Translations under genes and position numbers: made by a program
Shown here: one piece after another, positions 54,954-64,000 of the stretch
How the letters are laid out: every line of letters begins with the position of its first letter
Numbering within the stretch: the stretch's first letter is position 1
Assembly: GCF_003546865.1 (NCBI RefSeq)
Contig: NZ_CP023434.1
Span: 1,240,001-1,304,000, forward strand
Direction: 5' to 3'
DNA from: Suicoccus acidiformans
GTDB lineage: Bacteria; Bacillota; Bacilli; Lactobacillales; Aerococcaceae
DNA: 64,000 nt
Notes under the pieces: model-generated
The model's input: only the letters and a program-made list of their open reading frames with translations
What the model was told of the DNA's origin: nothing
Database searches by the model: none

Positions 54954-55541
54954 CTATTCTCTCGGGCCGAAAATTTCTTGCGCAAGTTTCTGGCTTAACG
55001 GACCTTGGACATGTTCCACCATCCGCGAATATAAGTAATTGTAGTCAATTTTATCACTACTGATGATAAAACCACCTTCGCCTGCAAGTAAATCACGGCT
55101 AAAATCTGCTTGAGGATGCAAGCCTTCTAAATAGTTATAAGTTTCATCATTGAAGTGTCGGCCTGTCTTCTCACCGAAATGCACTTGCACCGGCTCTTGA
55201 GTAAAGGCTTGCATCGTCTGGTTGAAAAAGTCAATCTGCTCATGAATATCGCTGGTCTCCATTTGCAGAACGGCTTCATTAAATAAAGCTTGTAAGAGTT
55301 CTTGCTTGCTGGCCAGAGAGCTTTGACGTTTCTGGTTATTAATTTGTTGAATTTGCTGGTCATGTTCATCTTTCAATTGCTTCAAACGAACCTCTTTCTG
55401 GGCTTGTTTATCTGCCCGCAACTTGGCTAAATCTTGTTCGTATTGTGCTTGGATTTTGGCAGTTTCACGCTCGAGCCACAGCTTGCCACGTTCTTCTACT
55501 TGTTGCATGACCGATTGCTTTAAATTAGTTAATTCACTCAT
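54954..55541 (-). CDS. ntpE: V-type ATPase subunit E
   Basis: 195-aa peripheral-stalk subunit. The first 100 residues form a long charged coiled coil (KLWLERETAKIQAQYEQDLAKLRADKQ), and the C-terminal half is the globular head-binding domain (GEGGFIISSDKIDYNYLYSRMVE). I start at ATG 55541 with AAAGGATG upstream; a TTG one codon earlier is possible. It pairs with the small subunit encoded at the operon start. Confidence 0.92.
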   Translation of the reverse strand: MSELTNLKQSVMQQVEERGKLWLERETAKIQAQYEQDLAKLRADKQAQKEVRLKQLKDEHDQQIQQINNQKRQSSLASKQELLQALFNEAVLQMETSDIHEQIDFFNQTMQAFTQEPVQVHFGEKTGRHFNDETYNYLEGLHPQADFSRDLLAGEGGFIISSDKIDYNYLYSRMVEHVQGPLSQKLAQEIFGPRE

Positions 55542-55584
55542 CAATCGTCATCCTTTCTATGTAAATTCACTGACACTAGGATGA

Positions 55585-58049
<2,465 letters not shown>

Positions 58050-58060
<11 letters not shown>

Positions 58061-58376
58061 ATAAATTCACCACCTCTTCTACAATCGCCTGTACAATCGT
58101 ATCTTTATTATCGGTCAAAGCTTGATTCGTTCGCGCTTTATAAGACGCGATGGTCGCTTCTAAATCAGCCTGGGCTTCTGCCACTGCCGCTTGATAGGCT
58201 GTCTCCTGCTCATTTATTATACGGACAGTCTCGCGGTCCAGCGCTTCCCGCTCTTCTTGTAAGCTATCTTGGTAGGTTTGTTCTATCTCACCAATTTGAT
58301 CTTGGTAGCTTTTCTGGATGAGTTTCGCCTCATCCTCAATTCCTTTAATTACTTGCAAAGTTGACTTAGCCATCAA
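58050..58376 (-). CDS. ntpF: V-type ATPase peripheral-stalk subunit H/G (NtpF-like)
   Basis: 108-aa small coiled-coil protein (EDEAKLIQKSYQDQIGEIEQTYQDSL), first gene of the V-ATPase operon and overlapping ntpI by 11 bp. It would pair with subunit E as the peripheral stalk, as NtpF does in E. hirae. Sequence identity is low in this family, so position and coiled coil carry the call. It is divergent from the yolD-like gene. Confidence 0.85.
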
Positions 58377-58503
58377 AACACCCCCTTTAATTTACGTTAC
58401 AAAAGAATTATAACAAAAGAATAACCTTTTTTAAAATAAAAGATTGTCAGATTACAAAAAATAGAAAAAAATAACAATAAATTTACCGAGAAAAATTTTT
58501 AGG

Positions 58504-58555
58504 TTGACATTTAGAACGAGTGTTCGTATACTGTAGATGTACAAACAACTGTTCG
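58504..58555 (+). promoter_or_regulatory. SOS promoter: sigma-A promoter with two LexA-box-like sites
   Basis: TTGACA (58504-58509), 17-base spacer and TATACT (58527-58532). The spacer contains AGAACGAGTGTTCG (58513-58526), 9 of 10 positions of the Firmicutes LexA box CGAAC-N4-GTTCG, and a second site CAAACAACTGTTCG (58542-58555) follows just downstream of the start site. LexA bound there would block the polymerase. Confidence 0.8.
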
Positions 58556-58579
58556 GGAATTTTACATAGGAGGGCTTAC

Positions 58580-58915
58580 ATGGAATTACCAATTTATTCA
58601 ACTACCAGTGCACTGTTTCAACGTATTTCAACTTGGGTCGATCCTTTTCTAGAAGACACCCCAGAGCAAGCCAAAGCTTACATCATGCCACTTTACCACG
58701 TAGAACAAACCTTACACCACCACTATGTTAAGCAAACACCTGTCAAGGTCACTTATGAGTACTACAATCAAGCCGGACGCATGGTCACCGACCAAGTTAA
58801 CTGCCTTGTGCATACCACTGTCGACATGGAGCGGCGAATTATCCTCAACGAATTGGATAGTCAGCGCACCTTTATTTTACCCATCGAACAAATTTTGCGG
58901 GTGGAAGCCAGTTAG
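58580..58915 (+). CDS. YolD-like protein under SOS-type control
   Basis: 111-aa protein whose C-terminal half (PVKVTYEYYNQAGRMVTDQVNCL...ERRIILNELDSQRTFILPIEQILRVEAS) resembles the YolD-like domain, a small beta-rich fold usually encoded beside Y-family DNA polymerases (UvrX/PolY2, UmuC type). The first 55 residues are helical and less familiar. ATG 58580 has GGAGGG eight bases upstream. No polymerase gene is adjacent, so it is an orphan. The promoter carries two LexA-box-like sites, which fits a DNA-damage role. The family assignment is by pattern and should be tested. Confidence 0.65.
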   Translation: MELPIYSTTSALFQRISTWVDPFLEDTPEQAKAYIMPLYHVEQTLHHHYVKQTPVKVTYEYYNQAGRMVTDQVNCLVHTTVDMERRIILNELDSQRTFILPIEQILRVEAS

Positions 58916-58977
58916 AATATTTTATTTTTTTGACCTAGACTATCCTAAAGTTGTAGCAATTTTAATCATAAACACAA

Positions 58978-59021
58978 TAAAATCGAAGCCCCCTACCTAT
59001 TTGGTGGTGGCTTCGATTTTA
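58978..59021. terminator. Bidirectional terminator between the yolD-like and thiT-like genes
   Basis: AAAATCGAAGCC (58979-58990) pairs with GGCTTCGATTTT (59009-59020), with inner TACC/GGTG pairs, A-run on the left and T-run on the right. Confidence 0.92.
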
Positions 59022-59606
59022 TTAATCATTTAGTAAACTGGACGTTTCGCGACGGGTTAAGTATTTCGTGCGCTTTGGAATAATTAAGCTGGCCTTCGAT
59101 TGTGCCATGAGGCATAAGACGCCTGCACTCACCAGGGCCGATAAGACGGCACTGACCCAGAAGCTCACGTCTTGGATACCGATTGGACTCGGTGCGTCCA
59201 GAACCAAGGGAATGAGCCAGAAGCGTAGCAGATGCCATACCAGACTCACAAGGACCGACGCTGTTGTAATGTTCAAGTAGGTTGAAGATAGGCGTTTATT
59301 GTTCAAGGTACGCTGGGTATTTCTGGCGAATAGTCCTGCCAGCGCCACAAACAGAATCGGGAAGCTACCGTAGACAACCGCATCGACCCAATAGTCTGGG
59401 CGGCTGATGAGAAACTTTAAGACCCCACCGGCTACAAAGCCAGCTAAAAGCGTTGGATAAGGTCCGTGTCTTAAGGCTAGCCAAATTAAGCTGACCAGGA
59501 ATAGACCTCGGGTATAATCACTGAAACTTGCCACATAGCCAATCGCAATGGCTAGTACAACGGCGATTAGCCAATCCAGTAATAATCTTTGCGTTCGCTT
59601 ATTCAT
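59022..59606 (-). CDS. ThiT-like energy-coupling S component (membrane protein)
   Basis: 194-aa protein with about six hydrophobic segments. The order of segments (DYTRGLFLVSLIWLALRHGPYPTLLAGFVAGGVL...VVYGSFPILFVALAGLF) resembles ThiT, the thiamine-binding S component of ECF transporters, which would use a shared ECF motor encoded elsewhere. The Glu-Tyr pair used by ThiT for thiamine aligns to Tyr-Gly here, so the ligand may differ or the alignment be loose. It lies 10 bp after the RNase J2-like gene and ends at a terminator. Confidence 0.55.
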   Translation of the reverse strand: MNKRTQRLLLDWLIAVVLAIAIGYVASFSDYTRGLFLVSLIWLALRHGPYPTLLAGFVAGGVLKFLISRPDYWVDAVVYGSFPILFVALAGLFARNTQRTLNNKRLSSTYLNITTASVLVSLVWHLLRFWLIPLVLDAPSPIGIQDVSFWVSAVLSALVSAGVLCLMAQSKASLIIPKRTKYLTRRETSSLLND

Positions 59607-59615
59607 GGTCTCCTC

Positions 59616-61364
59616 CTATGCTTGCTTTCTAGATTTTTTGCGGCGATTTTGTTTGCCTTTAGACTGTTTATGCTGGTTTGACGGATTCTGGTCCGGTTGG
59701 TAGCTGGAGGCTTCCATAATAATCGGTAGAATTACCGGACGACGCTGGGTTTCTTTGAAGAGATACTTGCCGAGTTTCTCGCGTAAGTCGTTCTTCAAGT
59801 CACCCCAATCGAATTGCTTGCTAGCCAAATGCTCTTCTAAGACATCGAGGGTAATATCGGAACATACTTGAATTAAATCAATGCTAGTCTTCATATAGAC
59901 AAAGCCACGGGACGTAATTTGCGGCCCAACTAAGACTTTGCCCAAGCGGCGGGAAATTGTCGCCACCACAATGAAAATACCGTCTTCACTGAGAATGCGG
60001 CGGTCACGCAGCACCACGTTGCCAATGTCGCCCACGCCGGATCCGTCAACTAGGACATCGCCTGCTTGAATGGTAGCTGTCATGGTCATTTTGTTGTTTT
60101 TGTATTCAATGACATCGCCAATATTTGCTCGGAAAATTTGGTTCGGATGGTAGCCAATTTCTTCGGCGACATCGGCGTGTGCTGCCAGCATGCGACTTTC
60201 GCCGTTGACTGGGATGAGGTAGGTTGGCTTTAAGAAGTTCAACATAAATTTCAAATCATCTTGGCTGGCATGACCAGAAACCTTATGATTCTCGTTAATC
60301 GTGCGGGTTTCAGCCTTTGCCCGGTAAACCAAGTCCTTCGTCTTAGCCATGGCAGTTTCCATAGCTGTTGAAGGTGTAGTAGCCATATAGACGAAATCGC
60401 CTTCTTTTAAGTTGGCTTTCGGATGATGTCCCGTTGCCATCGCATTTAAGCCTTGAATCGGTTCGCCAACCCCGCCCGTTTGCAGAATGATAACTTCATC
60501 ATCATGGGTATCGTTTAATCGGTCACTTTTGCCAATTACATCCCGGCTTGGTAGCTGGATTTTGTCCAATTTAATAGCTAAGTCAATAATATCCGTCAAA
60601 TCATCATCGGCAAAAAAGATTTGGCGCTGAGTCTTATGAGCTACTTCTAATAATTGTTGAATGCGCGAAATATTGCTGGCAATCGCTGCAACGACTACCC
60701 GCCCTTTGGCATTCATGAAAATGCTCTCCATATCTTTGATAATGGTCGAATCACTGACCGAACGAATCGGGCTCTCAGCGTCCGCCGAATCACTCAAGAG
60801 AGCCAAGACGCCCTCTTTGCCTAATTCAATTAAGCGGTCATAATCCGTTTGGTAAAGTTCGCTAGCACTTGGATCGAGTTTAAAGTCACCCGTGTAGACA
60901 ACATTCCCTTCCGGCGTATGGACGACAATCCCTACAGAATCCGGAATGGTATGGGTTGTCCGAAAGAAGGACACCGTCGCGTCCTCAAATTCAATTTCAG
61001 TATCGGCATCAACCTTATAGAATTGATCCAGGCGGTCAGTTAGCCCCTGCTTCTTTGCAGAAAGCTTCGCCAACTCAATCGTCAACTCAGTCCCAAAAAC
61101 AGGTACATCAATAATATCCAATAAGTAAGGCAAGCCACCGATGGCATCATCATGTCCGTGGGTTAGGAAGACCCCTTGCACCCGGTCACGATTCTCCTCA
61201 ACATATGTAAAATCAGGAATAATTGCATCGATACCTAGCATGGACTCTTCAGGAAAGACTAGTCCGCAGTCCAGAATAAAGATGGAATCATTCACCTCAA
61301 TGACGTACATATTTTTGCCCTCTTCGCGTACGCCTCCTAGAGGGATAATTTTGACTGTATTCAT
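59616..61364 (-). CDS. rnjB: Ribonuclease J2-like protein
   Basis: 582-aa metallo-beta-lactamase/beta-CASP ribonuclease. Motif LTHGHDDAIGG (H69, H71, D73) lacks the final His of HxHxDH (Ala74), and the VPVHGE motif reads IPVNGE. Both replacements are typical of RNase J2, the weakly active partner of RNase J1. VSGHASQDDLKFMLNFLKP is present. The tail is strongly basic (SKGKQNRRKKSRKQ), suiting RNA binding. A 10-bp gap separates it from the downstream ThiT-like gene, so they likely share a transcript. J1 is not in the window. Confidence 0.85.
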   Translation of the reverse strand: MNTVKIIPLGGVREEGKNMYVIEVNDSIFILDCGLVFPEESMLGIDAIIPDFTYVEENRDRVQGVFLTHGHDDAIGGLPYLLDIIDVPVFGTELTIELAKLSAKKQGLTDRLDQFYKVDADTEIEFEDATVSFFRTTHTIPDSVGIVVHTPEGNVVYTGDFKLDPSASELYQTDYDRLIELGKEGVLALLSDSADAESPIRSVSDSTIIKDMESIFMNAKGRVVVAAIASNISRIQQLLEVAHKTQRQIFFADDDLTDIIDLAIKLDKIQLPSRDVIGKSDRLNDTHDDEVIILQTGGVGEPIQGLNAMATGHHPKANLKEGDFVYMATTPSTAMETAMAKTKDLVYRAKAETRTINENHKVSGHASQDDLKFMLNFLKPTYLIPVNGESRMLAAHADVAEEIGYHPNQIFRANIGDVIEYKNNKMTMTATIQAGDVLVDGSGVGDIGNVVLRDRRILSEDGIFIVVATISRRLGKVLVGPQITSRGFVYMKTSIDLIQVCSDITLDVLEEHLASKQFDWGDLKNDLREKLGKYLFKETQRRPVILPIIMEASSYQPDQNPSNQHKQSKGKQNRRKKSRKQA

Positions 61365-61478
61365 ATAACACCTCTCATTAATTTATTTAAACTGTAAAAT
61401 GTCTTTCTCATTATAGCATACTCTCACTAAATTCCATAAATAATTATGAAAGTACCATCCCGCACCATCCAAAAAATG

Positions 61479-61504
61479 AAAAAAAGGAGCCCATCGGCCC
61501 CTTT
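61479..61504 (-). terminator. Terminator of the glycolipid synthase operon
   Basis: AAGGGGCC (minus strand) pairs with GGCTCCTT across a four-base loop and is followed by seven T. It overlaps the last base of the glycosyltransferase gene. Confidence 0.8.
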
Positions 61505-62674
61505 CTAATAGTGAAAACTCAAGGTATTCTGACTGAGTGCTTCATCGTAACAAGCTTCGACACGTTCCGCAAAAGCTTCGCTAGAATAGGTCTCCATGGC
61601 GAAACGTTGAGCGTTGGTACCCAGTTCCTTAAGATGGCCCGGGTTGGTTGCCAGGGCTTGGAAGGCTTGTTCGAACTCAGAGAAATTGCGGTACTGATAG
61701 CCGGTCCAGCCGTCCACCACAATGGCGTCGATTACCGGATCTTCCCGGCAAATAACGGGCGTACCCGATGCTAAACTTTCAATATAAGTCAGCCCTTGGG
61801 TTTCACTCGTGGAGGCTGTCAAGAAGACATCCGCTAATTGATAGTATATCCCAACTTGATCGGCGGAAATTTGTCCAGCAAAGGTCACTCGTTGGCTTAA
61901 GCTCGCTGCCTGGACTTGCGCTTCTAAACAGTCGCGGTCGGGGCCATTCCCGACAATCAGGAAATGAAAATTCGGTTGCTTCATTTGCTGGATGTATGCC
62001 AGCAATTCGTGAATATTCTTTTCTTTCGCTAAGCGTCCGAGATAAAGGGCAATAAATGTGTCCTCAGGGATACCTAGACTTTGCTTCAAGCAATGAATAT
62101 CGTCAAGGCTGGCTTGCTGTTGAAATTGATTGAGTTGAATGCCTGAGGGGATAATATGAATAGGTGCATGCACCTGGTATGAAAGTAATAAGTTCGCTAC
62201 TTTCTCAGACGGCACAATCACTTGATCAACACGATTTAAAAGGATTTTGGTAGCTTGGGCGACCATTCGCTTGCCAATTCGCGGACTTGATGTGAAGTAA
62301 TGAGTATAGTCTTCATAGACAGTGTGATAGGTATGAATATGGCTTGCCCCTAAATCTGAGTGTAAATGCCTAGCGACCCGGAAAGTTGAGAACTCATTCT
62401 GCGTATGAATGATATCCGGCCCCCAGTTCAGAATATCTAAATACAAGGCAAGGTCCGGGTGAATATTCACCCGAGCACCCGGATAAATAAAAGGAACCCT
62501 GTAAGAAGACAAGTAATAGACTCCCTGGGTACTATCGTAACTTGTCTTAGAACCTAAGGTCAGAATTCGGACTTCATGCCCTTTCTGCTCTAAACCGTAT
62601 TTCAAACTTTTCACACTGGTAATGACCCCGTTGACGATGGGGTCATATAATTCTGTCAAAAGTAAAATCTTCAT
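61505..62674 (-). CDS. GT4 glycosyltransferase, diacylglycerol glucosyltransferase type
   Basis: 389-aa GT-B fold enzyme. N-terminal acceptor domain (MKILLLTELYDPIVNGVITSV) and C-terminal sugar-nucleotide domain with ALYLGRLAKEKNIHELL near residue 214 and the EX7E-type region TSETQGLTYIESLASGTPV near 300. It resembles the first enzyme of lactic-bacterial glycolipid synthesis, which glucosylates diacylglycerol for lipoteichoic-acid anchors. I start at ATG 62674, behind GGGAGG. The next enzyme gene lies 20 bp upstream. Confidence 0.85.
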   Translation of the reverse strand: MKILLLTELYDPIVNGVITSVKSLKYGLEQKGHEVRILTLGSKTSYDSTQGVYYLSSYRVPFIYPGARVNIHPDLALYLDILNWGPDIIHTQNEFSTFRVARHLHSDLGASHIHTYHTVYEDYTHYFTSSPRIGKRMVAQATKILLNRVDQVIVPSEKVANLLLSYQVHAPIHIIPSGIQLNQFQQQASLDDIHCLKQSLGIPEDTFIALYLGRLAKEKNIHELLAYIQQMKQPNFHFLIVGNGPDRDCLEAQVQAASLSQRVTFAGQISADQVGIYYQLADVFLTASTSETQGLTYIESLASGTPVICREDPVIDAIVVDGWTGYQYRNFSEFEQAFQALATNPGHLKELGTNAQRFAMETYSSEAFAERVEACYDEALSQNTLSFHY

Positions 62675-62694
62675 CTTCATAGCCTCCCTAAAGG

Positions 62695-63690
62695 TTAGAT
62701 GAGTGTTTCATATATAGCTTGGTAAGCTTGGCCAATCTGGGATAAGTCCCTCGCCTCAGCGACGTGATAGGCTTGCTCGGTTAAATCAGCTAATTCGCCC
62801 ACTGCCAAGGCTTCAATCTTCTCTTGGAATTCATCCACATTCGCTGCCTTATGTACATTATACCCGTCTTCTAACCAATTTGAAAAGACCGGAATATCAC
62901 GCACAATAAAAGGACAGCGTGACGCACAGGCTTCGATGGCGGGAATCCCTTCGGTTTCTTCAAATGTTGGCATTATAAAGACATCACACGCCTGCATGGC
63001 TAAGCGAATAATAGCATTGTCCACATAGCCCGCAAAATATAAATTACTTGGCGCTTCCTGGATAGCTTGTTTGACATGATGCGGAATTATATTGGCATTG
63101 GTGTCGCCAAACCAAATAAATTTATACTGAGGCAAGCGCTCAGCCAGGGCAATAAAATCTAATATCCCCTTACGTTCAATTAAAAGGCCAATCCCCATAA
63201 TAATAAAGTCTTGGGCTTCGTAGCCATAAGTTACCCGAAACTTATCCCGGGCCTGGGGAATGGGCTGAAAGTCCTGTAAGTCAACGCCATTAGATACAGC
63301 ATAAATAGGTTGCTTTAAGCCATAACCTTCCAGTAAGGCTTTAGCATAAGGCGTAGGTGTAATAATGGCGTCAGCTTGACCGTAACAATGCGTAATCCAC
63401 CGCTTAAAAGCTGAGGCAAAGGTATTAGATCCAATAAAGGAGTTTCTAAAATCTTCCTCCGTGGAATGGGCATGGTAGACAACCGGTAGCCCTTTTAGGC
63501 GGCACTTTCGAACAAGTTGATAAGAGGCTAGGAAATAGGTATTAATATGTAATAAGTCATAGGCAGACGAGCGATCCAAGGTGTAGTCTATACCTGCCTG
63601 AGTTAAAGCGCGTTCTTGGTGTTTAATCGCCTTGCCAAGGCCTGATTGACTCAGGAGAGACTCTCCTTCACTGTATAATAAGACTTTCAT
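62695..63690 (-). CDS. GT4 glycosyltransferase, glycolipid (CpoA/BgsA-like)
   Basis: 331-aa enzyme that would add a second sugar to monoglycosyl-diacylglycerol. The landmarks YHAHSTEEDFRNSFIGS near residue 71, IITPTPYAKALLEGYGLKQPIYAVSNGVDL near 110 and IERKGILDFIALA near 177 are those of CpoA/BgsA; the EGIPAIEACASRCP segment near 265 carries the EX7E motif. It overlaps the VTT-type gene by four bases and lies 20 bp before the first glycosyltransferase, forming one operon. Confidence 0.88.
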   Translation of the reverse strand: MKVLLYSEGESLLSQSGLGKAIKHQERALTQAGIDYTLDRSSAYDLLHINTYFLASYQLVRKCRLKGLPVVYHAHSTEEDFRNSFIGSNTFASAFKRWITHCYGQADAIITPTPYAKALLEGYGLKQPIYAVSNGVDLQDFQPIPQARDKFRVTYGYEAQDFIIMGIGLLIERKGILDFIALAERLPQYKFIWFGDTNANIIPHHVKQAIQEAPSNLYFAGYVDNAIIRLAMQACDVFIMPTFEETEGIPAIEACASRCPFIVRDIPVFSNWLEDGYNVHKAANVDEFQEKIEALAVGELADLTEQAYHVAEARDLSQIGQAYQAIYETLI

Positions 63691-64000
63691 ACCAGGCCTC
63701 CTTGCAGAATTTGAACGATGAACTCGATGGCTAAGACTGAGAACTTAGTATAAAGCCATAAGGAAATAGGTTTCCCTATGAAAAGAATCCAAAGAAACTG
63801 CTTCCAGGGCATCTGAGAGACGCCCGCCAACATACAAAGAATATCCGCCGGTGCAAAGGGCACAATCATTCCGCACGTAAATATTCGGTGGAACATCGGT
63901 CGATCTAGTAAAGGCACATAACGCTGATACTTATCTTCACCCAATAAAACCCACAGAAAGCGCCTACCGTAATGCCGACATAATACAAAAGCCGTGACCG
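63687..64000 (-). CDS. VTT/DedA-type membrane protein, 5' end outside the window
   Basis: The C-terminal 103 residues of a membrane protein; the frame is open to the window edge, so the gene continues beyond 64000. The segments CRHYGRRFL...LGEDKYQRYVPLL and the VPFAPADILCMLAGVSQMPW motif are those of the VTT (DedA/TVP38, SNARE-associated) family. Some members act as lipid scramblases or flippases. It overlaps the CpoA/BgsA-like gene by four bases, a link seen in lactic bacteria, so a role in moving glycolipid precursors is a reasonable inference. Confidence 0.8.
   Translation of the reverse strand, partial: VTAFVLCRHYGRRFLWVLLGEDKYQRYVPLLDRPMFHRIFTCGMIVPFAPADILCMLAGVSQMPWKQFLWILFIGKPISLWLYTKFSVLAIEFIVQILQGGLV

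Overview
The window is 64 kb of chromosome from a low-GC Gram-positive bacterium. It reads as Lactobacillales-type: a V-type ATPase operon in the Enterococcus hirae order, H2O-forming type NADH oxidase, TrpXYZ-type transporter, RqcH, RNase J2-like protein, a CodV-ClpQ-ClpY (XerC-HslV-HslU) block, and a CpoA/BgsA-like glycolipid synthase pair. Aerococcaceae or a relative is my guess from gene content, not something the sequence proves. Most genes lie on the minus strand in housekeeping operons. There is no rRNA, tRNA, CRISPR array or prophage.

Layout. 1-1.9 kb: a complete IS3-family (IS150-like) element sitting inside what looks like the loop of the terminator of a lone PTS EIIB gene. 1.9-3.9 kb: that EIIB gene and a divergent AraC-type regulator. 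3.9-6.9 kb: a tryptophan-type ABC transporter (ATPase, permease, binding protein) preceded by a promoter, a 17-aa leader peptide with two Trp codons, a chain of mutually exclusive hairpins and a terminator. 7-15 kb: rqcH, ppaC, parC, parE and divergent plsY. 15-28 kb: aldose-epimerase-like gene, hslU, hslV, xerC, nox, topA, dprA, rnhB, rbgA, lepB, ctpA, yozE. 28-34 kb: hemolysin III-like and PAP2 proteins, alpha/beta hydrolase, proC, an ABC-F ATPase, ung. 34-38 kb: fhs and a decayed amidohydrolase. 38-49 kb: the conserved gmk-rpoZ-priA-fmt-rsmB-stp-prkC-rsgA-rpe-thiN block. 49 kb: a 0.9 kb non-coding region with two 115-bp palindromic repeats. 49.7-58.4 kb: the V-ATPase operon. 58.5-59 kb: a YolD-like gene behind LexA-box-like sequences. 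59-64 kb: ThiT-like membrane protein, RNase J2-like protein, two glycosyltransferases and a truncated VTT/DedA-type membrane protein.

How the genes work together. The blocks cover DNA topology and repair (parEC, topA, dprA, ung, priA, rnhB), ribosome assembly and quality control (rbgA, rsgA, rsmB, rqcH), PASTA kinase/phosphatase signalling, glycolipid synthesis and ion-motive force. The most interesting regulatory signals are the ribosome-dependent Trp attenuator, two SOS-box promoters (yolD-like and parEC), the ParC residue change at the classical quinolone position, and the IS-split terminator.
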